Shown: positions 1 through 10,247, counted from the stretch's first letter. The stretch: 64,000 nt of DNA from JBBDWJ01 sp963824095 (GCA_963824095.1 CAWGNS010000009.1:496001-560000), one strand, 5' to 3'. Notes: generated by a model from the letters alone, not told the origin. Program-made: numbers and translations.

Positions 1-2447
1 CCCCGGCATCACCTTCAGCGGCCCCGTACGCATTCCCAAGCTCTACGACGGCCACGACAAGACGTTCTTCTTCGCCGACTTCAACGTCACTCTGGCGTCC
101 ACCGGCAACCTCTATAGCTGGTTGGTGCCGACCGCCGCCGAAAAGGGCGGCGACTTCTCGCAGACGTTTGCGGGCGGCGATCTGGTGACGATCTACGATC
201 CGGCCACCACCACCTTCGACGCCGCCAACAACAAATACGTGCGGCAGCCGTTTCCCGATAACCGGATTCCCACCGCGCGCTTCGATACCTCGGGCGCGCA
301 GATCGTGAAAGTTCTATCCCGACGCGAACGGCAGCTATTCGGGTGGCCTGAATTACTCGGTGCAACCGCCGCAGGTCCGCCAGACCTGGCAGTGGATCAC
401 GCGCATCGACCACAGCTTCGGCGACAACGACAAGTTTTTCGGACGTATCGGCGGCTACAATCCCAACGCCGAAGCCCAGACGCGCATTCCCAACAAGGCC
501 AACAACGACACGGCCGGCGGCTTCCGCGACACGCAGATCGTGCTGAGCCACACCCACGTGTTCGGCGCGCGGCTGGTCAACGACCTGCGGATCGGTTTCG
601 TGCAGGAGCACAATTACACGATCGCCGGCAGCGCGCCGTCGCCGGAGTTGGGCATCCCCAACGTCACCCTCAACGAGTTTCCGCAGGTGAGCGTGCAGAA
701 CATGATTCCGCTCGGCTCGGGCTCTTCCGACGGCGACCGCGACCGCAGCTACGTGGTCTCGGAAGGATTGAACTACGTCGCGGGACGACATACGCTCAAG
801 ATCGGCGGCGACTACCGGCGCCAGATGTGGAACTACTACGACCCCGGCAAACTGGCCGGCTCCTACAGCTTCGACGGCACTTTTAGCTCGCTGCAGGGCG
901 CGGTTCCCACCGGTTACGGGCTGGCCGATCTGCTGCTGGGCTACCCCACGTCCACCAGCATCGATATCAACGACTACACGTTTCGGATGAACATCAACTC
1001 CGGCGCGCTCTACGTGCAGGACGACTTCAAGGCGACCAGCAAGCTCACCCTCAACTTCGGCGTGCGCTGGGAATACAACGGCCCCTACTCCGAGGCCAAC
1101 GGGCAGTTCGCCAGCTTCAATCCCAATCTGACCAACCGCCAGACCGGCACGCCCGGCGAGGTCGAGTTCGCCAAGACCGATACCGATTCGAGCAGCTTCA
1201 ACCCGCAGGTGTTCAGCAACTTTCTGCCGCGCATGGGCTTCGCCTACAACTTCGCCGACAAGTGGGTCGTGCGCGGCGGCTATGGCATGTATCTGCTGCC
1301 GACCATCGGCTACGGCGGCTACGGCCCGGTTTCGCAATACGGCGTCTCGGCCGAGTTCACCAGCCTCGACGAAGTTACGCCGCGCTATCAGCTTCAGCAG
1401 GGCGTGCCGGCGTATTCCTACAACGTCGATGAGAACGGACGGCCGTCGGTGCCGGCGAGTCTCACCGACCCCACCTCGTCGGTGACGGCCCTTGAGCGCC
1501 GCAAGCGCTCCGCCTACAACCAGTCGTGGCAGCTCGGCTTTCAGCACCAGATCGGCGAAGGCTGGCTTGCCGAACTCGACTATGTCGGCACCAAGGGAAC
1601 CAAGCTGCCGGCGCTCTACAATCTGAATCAGCTCCAGGCCTCGGATTGGGGCCCCGGCGACCGCCAGATGCTGCGTCCCTTTCCGCAGTACAGCGGCGTG
1701 CGCGGGCTCTACAACGACGCCAACTCGATCTATCATTCGCTGCAGGCCAAGCTGGAGCACCGTTGGAAGAACGGCTTCCTGGTGCAGGCCGCCTACACCT
1801 TCAGCAAGCTGATCAACGACGTCGATGGGCCGTCGCGCTCGAACGGCGCGCCGCCCCAGGACTTCTACAACCTCGCCCTGGAGCGCGGCGTCGGCGGCTA
1901 CGACGTGCCGCAACGCTTCGCGATGAGCTACGTGTATCAACTGCCGCTGGGCCGCCACGGCCAGTATCTGACGGGCATCCCCGTGGTGCAGGACGTCGTG
2001 GACGGCTGGCAGCTATCCGGGATCACCGAGTTCCAGGTCGGCCTGCCGCTGCAGGTGACGCAGCCCAACAATTGCGGCGGCTGCAACAGCCAGCGGCCGA
2101 CGCTTGTACCCGGCGTCGACCCTGCCCTGCCGCGCGGCGACCGCAGCATCGCGCAATACTTCAACACCGACGCCTGGACCATCACGCCGCAGTATCAACT
2201 GGGCACCTCGCCGCGCTTCCCGATTCACGGGCCCGGCATCAACAACTGGGATCTGTCGCTGATGCGCAACTTCAAGCTGCGCGAGCGCCTCACGATGCAG
2301 TTCCGCGGCGAATGGTTCAACGCCATGAATCATCCGCAATACAACAACCCCAACACCAGCATCGGCAACAAGAACTTCGGCGTGATCACCGGCACCACCG
2401 GCAATGGCTCGCGGGTCACCGAGCTGGCGCTGCGTATTTTCTTCTAA
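1..2447 (+). pseudogene. TonB-dependent receptor, 5'-truncated by window, one frameshift
   Basis: This is the C-terminal three quarters of an Oar-like outer-membrane receptor of the kind expanded in Acidobacteriota. Reading starts in frame 2 at base 2 with the end of the plug and early barrel strands, including GHDKTFFFADF and the typical PTAAEKGGDFS. At base 311 one extra G breaks the frame: before it reads ...QIVK and after it FYPDANGSYSGG continues in frame 3 to the stop at 2445-2447. The rest is uninterrupted and shows barrel landmarks such as LYVQDDFKATSKLTLNFGVRWE and a final aromatic residue (RIFF), the usual BAM signal. Such proteins normally have an N-terminal signal peptide and carboxypeptidase regulatory domain, which would lie upstream of the window. 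The frameshift may be a sequencing error or a real recent mutation. The ligand is unknown. Confidence 0.88.
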
Positions 2448-2588
2448 CGCCCGCCCGGCCCGATGTAGGCTGAGTGGTACGGCAAAGTCGATGCGCCTGT
2501 GTCGACGCGGCGAGCCGATACGGGCGCGTCGATACACGTGGGTTGATACAGCCGGGTATCGGGACTGGACTAACGCGACCGAGACAAC

Positions 2589-3341
2589 ATGAGACTCTTT
2601 GTTCTGTTTCTGGCGGCCTGTTCCGCCTTCGCGCAAACGCACCCGATCGCGGTGATCTCGCACCGCGGCGAGCACCTGCATCACACCGAGAACACGCTCG
2701 AGGCCTACAAGGCGGCGCTCGACGCCGGCGCCGACTATTACGAGGTCGACGTGCGAACGACGTCGGACGGCAAGCTGGTGTTGATGCACGACGGCAGCGT
2801 CGACCGCACCACCAACGGCACCGGCGCCGTCGCGGAGAAGACCTTTGCCGAGATGCGCGCTCTGCTGGCCGGGGGCCAGCCGGTGGCGACCTTCGAAGAG
2901 GCGCTGGCGCTCGCTCACGGGCGTTCGAGACGAGTCTACGTCGACGTGAAGAACGCCTCCGCCGCCGACCTGGTGACGGCGCTCGAGCGCCAGAAGATGC
3001 TGGACCGCGTCGTTGTCTATGGAGGCTTCGACTACCTCGGCGAGTTGCAACAACTGCGGCCTGACATCCGGGTGATGCCCGAATCGGTGAGTGTCGAGGT
3101 GGTGACCCGCATCGTCGAGAAGCTCAAGCCGAAAGTCATCGCCTTCTCGGCGCGCGACTGGCGGCCCGAGATGATTCGGATCGCGCTCGACGCCGGCGCC
3201 GACATCTACGTCGACCGGCTCGGCAAGGACGACAATCCGCAGAGTTGGCAGGATGCGATCGCCCAAGGAGCTACGGGAATCCAGACCGACCACCCGGCGG
3301 AACTGGTCGAATACCTGCGTTCCAAGGGCCTGCACAAATAG
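2589..3341 (+). CDS. Glycerophosphodiester phosphodiesterase (GDPD family), secreted
   Basis: A 250-residue protein with a short signal peptide (MRLFVLFLAACSAFAQ). It has the GDPD hallmark: SHRGEH near residue 24, ENTLEAYKAALDAGAD, then YYEVDVRTTSDGKLVLMHD with the metal-binding E-x-D and the catalytic second His in MHDG. The family hydrolyses glycerophosphodiesters to glycerol-3-phosphate and an alcohol in a TIM barrel. The length is normal for a single-domain bacterial GDPD and all core residues are present. It sits 141 bp downstream of the TonB receptor on the same strand; a shared transcript is possible but not shown. No strong Shine-Dalgarno sequence precedes this ATG. Confidence 0.93.
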   Translation: MRLFVLFLAACSAFAQTHPIAVISHRGEHLHHTENTLEAYKAALDAGADYYEVDVRTTSDGKLVLMHDGSVDRTTNGTGAVAEKTFAEMRALLAGGQPVATFEEALALAHGRSRRVYVDVKNASAADLVTALERQKMLDRVVVYGGFDYLGELQQLRPDIRVMPESVSVEVVTRIVEKLKPKVIAFSARDWRPEMIRIALDAGADIYVDRLGKDDNPQSWQDAIAQGATGIQTDHPAELVEYLRSKGLHK

Positions 3342-3386
3342 CGCCGGGGCCTTGGAAACCACCGCTTTCAGCGGCTTGTGCTTCAT

Positions 3387-3466
3387 GGGGACAGCCACCG
3401 CGTTTCGCCCCTCGATGTTTCCGAGATTTTTCGGATTCGCGGGGTGCCAAACACGGTGACTGTCCC
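3387..3466. repeat. 80-bp palindromic GGGGACAG element, copy 1
   Basis: It starts GGGGACAGCCACCGCGTTTCG and ends CACGGTGACTGTCCCC, so the two ends are imperfect inverted repeats able to fold into a long hairpin. The reverse complement aligns along nearly its whole length with the element at 21233-21313, including the outside flank GTGCTTCAT/ATGAAGCAC. It lies between GDPD and the cytochrome-PQQ gene. The form is typical of REP/BIME or MITE-like units. Confidence 0.8.
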
Positions 3467-3538
3467 CCTCTCCCCATCTCTCCACAACGCTCCGCCGTTC
3501 GCCCGTTGCGCGGCCCTGGCCCGGCCTCGCCGCGCGTT

Positions 3539-3600
3539 GGCCCTTCGTCGCGACGAACCGCGAGGCGGCAAACCTGGAGGTTCACGCCACGGGCGGCGAC
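3539..3600. repeat. Dispersed intergenic repeat B, copy 1
   Basis: About 60 bp containing TCGTCGCGACGA and GGCAAACCTGGAGGTTCACG. Its reverse complement recurs at 15655-15716 with only a few differences. Both copies are intergenic. It contains the short palindromes TCGTCGCGACGA and AACCTGGAGGTT. Function unknown. With the element at 3387-3466 it accounts for most of the 438-bp gap between GDPD and the next gene. Confidence 0.75.
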
Positions 3601-3779
3601 TCTTCGCTTCTGTGCCTTTCTTGGCGGCTGTGTGATCTAATCATGGGTTAGTTGGCCGCTGTGGAACCTTCGGGGCCCTTCGGGGAAAGGGTTCGCGCGG
3701 CGGCTTGCGGCGGTTGCTAAACTGCCAGGGAAATCCCGTTGCGACCTTGTTTTGCCCACTCGCGCTTCTGGCCAGTTGC

Positions 3780-6192
3780 ATGAAGTATCAACGCACCATC
3801 TCGGATCGACAGACTCCCGCCCGGGCCGCTGCCCGGTTGTCGGCACTGCTGCCCGCCATGCTGCTGGCGGCGCTCTGGCTGAGCCCAACGCTGCGGGCGC
3901 AAGGCACCGCCGCGCCGTCGCCTTCGGCGGCTGAAGTCAAAAAGACGTTCGACCAGTTTTGTTCGGGCTGCCATGGGCTCGATGCGCGCGGCACGCAGCA
4001 GGGCCCCGGGCTTGCCGGAAACCCCAGCGTGCGGCGGCGCTCGCTCGATAGCATCAAAAGGGTCATCGTGCGGGGCATCCCGGCGGCGGGCATGCCGGCG
4101 TTCGATCTGCCCGCGCCCACCGTCGACGCGCTGGCCGCGTTGGTCGCTTCGCTCAACGCGTCGGCGGCCGACACCGCCGTCGAAGGCGACCGCGCCGCCG
4201 GCCAGGCGTTCTTTTTCGGACGCGGAAAATGCTCGTCATGCCATATGGTATTTGGCGCCGGGTCGCCCATTGGGCCCGACCTCTCCGAAGCCGGCCGTGA
4301 TCACACTGTCGGCGAACTGCGCGACGCGCTGCTCAAACCCAGCGAGCAGATCGCCGACGGCTATAGCCTGGTCACGCTCGAGTTGCGCGACGGCGGCACG
4401 TTGCGCGGTTTCGAGCGCAACCGCACCCGCTACGGAATCGCCGTGCAGGACCTGCAGGGCGGCCTCCACCCACTGGCGCTCGATCAGGTGGCGCATATCA
4501 CCGAGGAAAAGTCGTCGTGGATGCCGGCCCTTGAAGCTTCCGCCGCCGACCAACAGAATCTCGTCGCCTACCTGAGCGGGTTGAGCGGCGTGACGCCCGA
4601 GGCGGCCTCGAGTTGGGAGGGTCTGAAGTCCACCCAAACGGCCCCCACGCCGGGCGCCATTGGGTTCGACGACATTCTTCATCCCAAGCCCGCCGACTGG
4701 CTGACCTACAATCGCAACCTCAACGGCAACCGCTACAGCCCGCTGACTCAGATCGACGCCTCGAACGTCGGCAAGCTCGCGCTCAAGTGGACTTTTTCGG
4801 TTCCGCTGTGGCAGCAGTTCCTGCCCGACACGCCGTACTTCCACGAGAACATGCGCTACTTCGGCCTCGAGACCGTGCCGCTGGTCTCGGGCGGCATCCT
4901 GTATGCCACCGGGCCGAACCAGGTCTTTGCGCTCGACGCGCGCACGGGCGAGATGATCTGGCATTACGCGCGGCCGCGCACGCCGGGCCTGGTCTCCGAC
5001 CCCTCGCTGGGCACCAATCGCGGCGTGGCGCTGCTGGGCGACAACGTTTTCCTGGTCACCGACGACGCTCACCTGATCGCGCTCAATCGCGTCACCGGGA
5101 GCCTGGTGTGGGAGGTCGTCATGCCCGACGAACCGCAGCGCTATGGCGGAACCGTTGCGCCGCTGATCGTCAAAGACATGGTCATCGCCGGAGTCGCCGG
5201 CGGCGATTGGGGGATCCGCGGCTTCCTCGATGCCTACAACGCCGCCACCGGCAAACGCGTCTGGCGCCACTGGACCATTCCCGGGCCGGGCGAGCCGGGC
5301 TCGGAAACCTGGATCGGCACGGGCATGAGCCTGGGCGGCGGCGGCACCTGGCTCACCGGCTCCTACGATCCCGACACCGATACAATCTATTGGAACACCG
5401 GCAACCCGTGGCCCAACTCCGACGACAGCCAGCGCGGCGGCGACAACCTGTTCACCGATTCGCTGCTGGCGCTCGACCCCGCCAGCGGCAAGACGAAGTG
5501 GTATTACCAGTTCACGCCGCACGACACCCACGACTGGGACGCGGCGGAGCCCAATGTCCTGGTCGACGTGGAATACCGCGGCCAGATGCGCAAGCTGCTG
5601 CTGCACGCCAACCGCAACGGCTTCTTCTACGTCTTCGACCGCACGAGTGGCGAGCGGCTGCTCTCCACATCGTTTCTGCGCAAGCTGACCTGGGCGAGCG
5701 GCATCGGCGATGACGGGCGTCCGGTGCGGCTGCCGCCCGGCGAGTTGAGCTGCCCTGACCACGCCACCAACTGGAACGGCACGGTCTTCAGCCCGAAAAC
5801 GCGGCTCTATTACGTGATGGCCTCGGAGCGCTGCACGGTGAAGCTTTCGCCCGGGAGCTGGAAAAACGCCCGCCCGCCGGAAGACCCGGGCCAGAAATTT
5901 CTGCGCGCGCTCGACATCGAAACCGGCAAGATCGCCTGGGAAGTTCCGCAGATCGGCCCGATCGACGGCAAAAGGATGGCCGGGCCTGCTGGGCACCGCC
6001 AGCGGACTGCTGTTCTACGGCGACCCCAGCGGCTATTTCGTGGCTGCGGATGAGCGCGACGGCAAGACGCTGTGGCGCCTGCCACTCAACGCCACGATCA
6101 AGACTTCGCCGATCACCTACGAGGTCGACGGCGTGCAGTATGTGACCTTGGCGGTGGGCTCGAATATCATGTCGTTCACGGTGCCGCAGTAG
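3780..6192 (+). CDS. Di-haem cytochrome c / PQQ-dependent dehydrogenase fusion (single-base frameshift)
   Basis: A periplasmic quinohaemoprotein of about 803 residues if one base is ignored. The ATG at 3780 gives a signal peptide ending near LSPTLRAQ. Cytochrome c domain 1 has CSGCH at residues 61-65 with a probable axial Met in AAGMPAF. A second haem domain has CSSCH at 151-155. An eight-bladed PQQ propeller follows from about residue 270 (WLTYNRNLNGNRYSPLTQID) with several W-motifs. The family oxidises alcohols or sugars and passes electrons to haem. Classic quinohaemoproteins carry the cytochrome at the C-terminus; here it is N-terminal. In the AAAA run at 5970-5973 one extra A shifts the frame; unshifted reading stops at 6053, while the +1 frame continues WPGLLGTASGLLFYGDPSG to TAG at 6190. 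Substrate unknown. Confidence 0.85.
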
Positions 6193-6260
6193 GGTTGATG
6201 CGCTAGCGATCGCGTCGAGCAGGGAACAGACGCGAAGCGCCCGCCCTACAAGCCAAGGCA

Positions 6261-6300
6261 GCACCGGTCCTAAGCCCCTCCCGGGCTTGGGAACCGTGCC
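6261..6300. terminator. Probable bidirectional terminator hairpin
   Basis: Imperfect inverted repeat GCACCGGTCCTAAGCCC / GGGCTTGGGAACCGTGC with a CTCCC loop. It lies in the 128-bp gap between the convergent cytochrome-PQQ (+) and nitrilase-fold (-) genes. There is no strong T-run, so the terminator role is inferred from position and fold. Confidence 0.5.
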
Positions 6301-6320
6301 CATGGCGCAATAACCATACT

Positions 6321-7109
6321 TCATACGCCCCGATATCGCCCCGCCAACAACCCCGTCGCCTCGTCCATATCAATATCGGCGATCAACAAACCTTCCTGGC
6401 CGTAAGGCTGATAGCAAAGCAGGGTCCCATCGGGCCGCACTACCGCCGACGTCGTTGGCGATCCCTCGCTCGCGTAGTTCACCGACGCGAAATAGCAGGT
6501 GTTTTCGGCGGCCCTGCACAGCATCGCCTTTTCATGAAAGGAATTCGCCGGGTCCGCGAAACTCGCGGGCCGGTAGCTGCCCGGCGAGGCTTCTTCCAGG
6601 TGAGGTTGAAACACGACGTGAGCGCCCTGCCGGGCGGCGCAACGAACGGTTTCGGGATAACGCCAGCCCTCGTGGCAGATCGAGATTCCGAACCGCAGCG
6701 GGCCGCTGTCGAAAACCCGCCGCCCTGTGCCGGGGGTATAGGTGCCCTCCTCGGAGGGATCGATCTGTACCTTGTCCTGGAAACCGGCCACGCTGCCGTC
6801 GCGGTTCACAACCAGCACGCTGGCCATCAGACCCCCGTCGGCGAAGCGCTCGGTGCCCAGCACCACGGTCACGTTCGCCTTGGAGGCGGCCGCGCGAATC
6901 GTCTCCCAGGCGCGTTCGAGAAATGCTGCGTCGGGCGGCGGCGCGGGCCGCCCCGGCCGGCGATAGCCGGGGACGTAGCATTCGGGGAAGCACACCAGCC
7001 CGGCGCCTTCCATCGCGGCTTGCGCGACCGCTTGCGAGGCCAACTCAACCGACTCGCCGGGATTCGCCGGGTAACGGATGTTGGCCAGAGCGATGCGAAA
7101 TGGTTCCAT
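6321..7109 (-). CDS. Carbon-nitrogen hydrolase (nitrilase superfamily)
   Basis: 262 residues, the normal length for a single-domain CN hydrolase. The catalytic triad is visible: Glu43 in VCFPECYVPGY, Lys113 in GFQDKVQID, and Cys145 in FGISICHEGWRYPE. Members hydrolyse amide or nitrile bonds through a cysteine thioester; the exact substrate (amide, carbamoyl or nitrile) cannot be read from these motifs. No signal peptide, so cytoplasmic. It starts 6 bp downstream of the stop of the FAD oxidase gene on the same strand, so the two are almost surely co-transcribed, with the oxidase first. Confidence 0.92.
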   Translation of the reverse strand: MEPFRIALANIRYPANPGESVELASQAVAQAAMEGAGLVCFPECYVPGYRRPGRPAPPPDAAFLERAWETIRAAASKANVTVVLGTERFADGGLMASVLVVNRDGSVAGFQDKVQIDPSEEGTYTPGTGRRVFDSGPLRFGISICHEGWRYPETVRCAARQGAHVVFQPHLEEASPGSYRPASFADPANSFHEKAMLCRAAENTCYFASVNYASEGSPTTSAVVRPDGTLLCYQPYGQEGLLIADIDMDEATGLLAGRYRGV

Positions 7110-7115
7110 ATATCC

Positions 7116-8501
7116 TCAAACCGTCGGCCGGATATTCTGGTTGACGCGGAAGAAGTTGGTCGGATCGTAGCGGTTCTTGACTTCCACCAGCCGCTCGTAG
7201 CTCTCCCCAAACGCCGCGCGGATGCGATCCTCGTCGTCGGCCGCCAGAAAATTGAGCAGGTAGGCGCCGCTGCCGAACGGCTCGAGTGCCTTGGAGAGCC
7301 CGCGCGTCCAGGCGATATTTGCGTCCGAGTCGGCCGGGTCGGGCCACTGCGTCAGGATGCCGATATCGTAGGTTTCGTTCCTGTGAGCGAACGCGGTCTC
7401 GGACGTCGGAACGCGGCCCGCCGCCCCGGCGTAATATTCGACCACTACCGCCGATAGCGGCGAAGGCGCCCGGTTGGCGTGCGCAACGATCGTGTCGATT
7501 GCCTCGTCGCTGAGTTCACGCAGGAACATGCCCTTCCAGTAGTTGTGGTTGCCGTCGGGAAAAGCTCCGTCCAGGAGCCCCTGCATGCGTGGAAACGGCA
7601 TCGGCTGGATGGCGTCGAGGATCGGCGGAGCGAAATCACGCAACGGTTGGATCAGGCGTTCGCCCTCGGCCAAGTCGCCGCAGTAGCAAACGATCACGCC
7701 CACTACCGGAGTCCCGTCGGGCGCGCTCAGCAGGCCGGCGTAGGCGGTCAACTCTTCGGGGGCCGACTCCACAAAGCGGCGATAGAATCGCAGCAGTTCC
7801 GGCGCGCGCTGGCGGGGAAACAGTAGCATGCCCCCCAGCACGGTGCTCACTGCGTGCAACTGAAATTCGAACGAGACAACAACGCCGAAATTGCCGCCGC
7901 CTCCGCGCAGGGCCCAAAACAAGTCGGGGTTCTGATCGCGACTGGCCGTCAGCAGTTTTCCCTCGGCGGTGACGACCTCCATCGAAACGACGTTGTCGAC
8001 CGCCGTGCCATATTTGCGAACCAGCCAGCCCACGCCGCCGCCGAGCGTCAGCCCGGCGACACCGGTGGCGGAGACCACGCCGACCGGAGCGGTGAGCCCG
8101 TAGAGATGCGTTTCGCGGTCGAGATCGCCCAGCTTCGCGCCGCCTTGCACGCGTGCCGTGCGCGTTTTGGGATCGACGGCGACGCCGCGCATCAGCGAGA
8201 GGTCGATCACCATCCCGCCGTCGCACAGGGCACGGCCGCCGACATTGTGCCCGCCGCCGCGAATCGCCACCAGAAGATCGTTGGCGCGGGCGAAGCGGAC
8301 GGCGTCGATCACGTCGCCGGCCCCGACGCAGCGGACGATGATTCCCGGGCGCTTGTCGACGCTCGCGTTCCAGATGCGGCGCGCGGAGTCATAGAGCGGC
8401 TCTCCCGGCCGGATCGCCTCCCCGCGCAAGGCGGCCCGGAACTCCGCGATACTCTCTTCGGCGACAGCGGCTCCCTGTTGGTTGGTCAGCCGGTTCGACA
8501 T
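7116..8501 (-). CDS. FAD-binding oxidoreductase, BBE-like (PCMH type)
   Basis: About 461 residues. The FAD_binding_4 (PCMH) domain has RGGGHNVGGRALCDGGMVIDLS and GVAGLTLGGGVGWLVRKYG. The C-terminus YDPTNFFRVNQNIRP is the berberine-bridge (BBE) signature. In the family the His in GGGHN often binds FAD covalently; a second, cysteine link is not evident here. These enzymes oxidise sugars, alkaloids or other alcohols using O2. I chose the ATG at 8501, preceded by GGAGG 10 nt upstream, over the GTG at 8519 that overlaps this Shine-Dalgarno. It forms a tight pair with the downstream CN hydrolase. No signal peptide is evident. Confidence 0.9.
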   Translation of the reverse strand: MSNRLTNQQGAAVAEESIAEFRAALRGEAIRPGEPLYDSARRIWNASVDKRPGIIVRCVGAGDVIDAVRFARANDLLVAIRGGGHNVGGRALCDGGMVIDLSLMRGVAVDPKTRTARVQGGAKLGDLDRETHLYGLTAPVGVVSATGVAGLTLGGGVGWLVRKYGTAVDNVVSMEVVTAEGKLLTASRDQNPDLFWALRGGGGNFGVVVSFEFQLHAVSTVLGGMLLFPRQRAPELLRFYRRFVESAPEELTAYAGLLSAPDGTPVVGVIVCYCGDLAEGERLIQPLRDFAPPILDAIQPMPFPRMQGLLDGAFPDGNHNYWKGMFLRELSDEAIDTIVAHANRAPSPLSAVVVEYYAGAAGRVPTSETAFAHRNETYDIGILTQWPDPADSDANIAWTRGLSKALEPFGSGAYLLNFLAADDEDRIRAAFGESYERLVEVKNRYDPTNFFRVNQNIRPTV

Positions 8502-8623
8502 GGGATCGGTTGCCTCCACAACGGCGGCGTCCGCCAGGGGGCGCCGCCGTCCAGAAAATCCAATTTTAGCGCCGAAGCTAGGGGCCCGCGGGTAGAGGGG
8601 GCTCCGCCGGTTATGGCGCGGCG

Positions 8624-10144
8624 TCAGGCTGCGAACGGCCCCAGCTCGAACTGAGCGGGCCGCATGCGCCAGGCCTTGAGTCGCTCGATGGAAGCCCCGC
8701 CGCCGCGCGCAAAGGCAGCCACGCCCAGATCGCCCGGGCCGCCGTCGACGGTCGCATACATCGCCGCCAGCCCGTCGTTGATGTAAACCTCCAGCATGTG
8801 CTTATCGAGCAATAGCCTCATCTTGTAGCGCTTGAGGCGTCCGATTTTCGTCTGGTGCGGGCCCACCGTCAGCGCGGCCGACCGCGGCGTCACCGTAACG
8901 GCCACCCCGGCCTTGCCCGCTTCCGAGCGGCGCAGCTCGAACCCGAACTCGGCGGCGTCGCCGGCGGTCCATTCGGCTTCGATTTCGAGGCAGTCGCCTT
9001 GCACGCGCTCGAGCACCGCGGTTTGTTCGCTGAGCGGCGTCGCCGGCAGCTCCACCGCGTCCGCGCGCAGCTTTTCGAATTCCGGCGCCGGCCGCTGGTT
9101 CAGGTAGCCGTCGGGCGTGAGCGAAAGAATCCTCGGCAGCAGCATCGCGCTGTTCCAGCCCTTGCCGGCTGGCGTGGCGGTCTTGGCCCATAGCCACAGC
9201 AAGGTGCGCCCCTTGTCGTCGACCGAAATATTGCTCGCGTAGGCCGGCCCGGCGTCGAGCGTGCCGCGCGTCTCGGGCACAAACCTGGTGCGCGCCACGT
9301 CAAGCGCGCCGACGAAATACTCGCAGGCCTTGTGCGGCGAGGTGATCAAGATCCACTTGGATTCGAGCGGGAAAAGGTTCGGGCACTCGATGTTCATCGT
9401 CTCGCGGTCGCGGTCTTCGAACACCGGCCCCAGATGCTTCCACTCGGTCAGCGCCTCGTTGAGAGCGCGGTACAACTGCACCTCGGCCGTGCCGCCGGAG
9501 CGCCAGCCGCTGGCGTTGCCGCCGCACACCATGTAGGGCTGGTCGCCTTCGTGAAACAGAAACGGATCGCGCCAATCATAGACCGTGTGGGCCCCATGCA
9601 GTGCGGTGGTCAGCACCGGATTGTGCTCGTATTTGCGCCAGGTGATCAGCTCATCGTCCGCGGGTATCGCCATCCATTGCTCGGGGTCGCGTTTCCCGAT
9701 GCTGGTATAGAACAAGCGCGGCCGCCCGTCGGCGGCGACAATCGCCGCCCCTGAAAACACGTGCAGCTCACCGAGTTCCTCCGAGGGCCCCAGCGCGATC
9801 GGCAGATGCTCCCAATCGACCAGATTGCGGCTGCGCGCATGCCCCCAGTGCATGTGCCCCCACTCGGAGCCATAAGGGTTCAACTGATAGAACAGATGGT
9901 GCCACCCGCGATAGAACAACGTTCCATTGGGGTCGTTGTTCCAGTTGGCGGGCGGATGAAAGTGATACACCGGCCGCTCGGGATCGGAAGCCGCCAGCGG
10001 AACCGCCGCCCGCATCGAAGCCATGGCCCTGGCAATCACCGCGTCCGAAGCCGCGGAGGGACTTTGAGCGGACGCCGCGCCGGGAAGCTGCCCGGCAACC
10101 CCGGCGGCGGAACAAGCCTGTAGAAAACGGCGCCGAGTCGTCAT
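8624..10144 (-). CDS. Glycoside hydrolase family 32 (levanase/invertase-like), Tat-exported
   Basis: 506 residues. The N-terminus MTTRRRFLQACSAAG is a Tat-type signal (RRxFL) ending near AASAQ. The three GH32 acidic motifs are present: WNNDPNG at 68-74 (Asp71 nucleophile), WRDPF at about 191-195 (transition-state Asp) and the EC motif in NIECPNLFPL at about 253-254 (acid/base Glu). A C-terminal beta-sandwich follows (LEVYINDGLAAMYATVDGG). The family hydrolyses beta-fructofuranosides such as sucrose, levan and inulin; the preferred substrate is not predictable. It stands alone between the FAD oxidase and the DUF922 gene, all on the minus strand. No sugar transporter or fructokinase is adjacent. 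Confidence 0.94.
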   Translation of the reverse strand: MTTRRRFLQACSAAGVAGQLPGAASAQSPSAASDAVIARAMASMRAAVPLAASDPERPVYHFHPPANWNNDPNGTLFYRGWHHLFYQLNPYGSEWGHMHWGHARSRNLVDWEHLPIALGPSEELGELHVFSGAAIVAADGRPRLFYTSIGKRDPEQWMAIPADDELITWRKYEHNPVLTTALHGAHTVYDWRDPFLFHEGDQPYMVCGGNASGWRSGGTAEVQLYRALNEALTEWKHLGPVFEDRDRETMNIECPNLFPLESKWILITSPHKACEYFVGALDVARTRFVPETRGTLDAGPAYASNISVDDKGRTLLWLWAKTATPAGKGWNSAMLLPRILSLTPDGYLNQRPAPEFEKLRADAVELPATPLSEQTAVLERVQGDCLEIEAEWTAGDAAEFGFELRRSEAGKAGVAVTVTPRSAALTVGPHQTKIGRLKRYKMRLLLDKHMLEVYINDGLAAMYATVDGGPGDLGVAAFARGGGASIERLKAWRMRPAQFELGPFAA

Positions 10145-10217
10145 GTTATCGTCCCCCTAGCCTCGCCAAGAAGCATCGAGACCCAGTGTAATCCGAACGG
10201 CAGTGGCGCAGTGAGCC

Positions 10218-10247
10218 AGTGGGGCAAGCCTCCGGCCTGCCGAAAAC
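10218..10247. repeat. Short GC hairpin repeat C, copy 1
   Basis: GTGGGGCAAGCCTCCGGCCTGCC followed by GAAAACC. The same pattern, GTGGGGCAGG-CTCCGGCCTGCC, recurs at 24879-24911 and, more diverged, at 24947-24970 and 22781-22805. It forms a small stem (GGCAAGCC/GGCCTGCC) in the 217-bp gap between the GH32 and DUF922 genes. Confidence 0.6.

Noticed and set aside
87..1958. A long open frame of 623 codons on the minus strand opposite the first TonB receptor
   Set aside because: It is antisense to a clear receptor and has the Arg/Ala/Val-rich composition of a GC-driven shadow frame, with no recognisable domain.
4236..5996. A 586-codon minus-strand open frame opposite the PQQ dehydrogenase
   Set aside because: Shadow of a well-supported gene; composition is low-complexity and no motif is visible.
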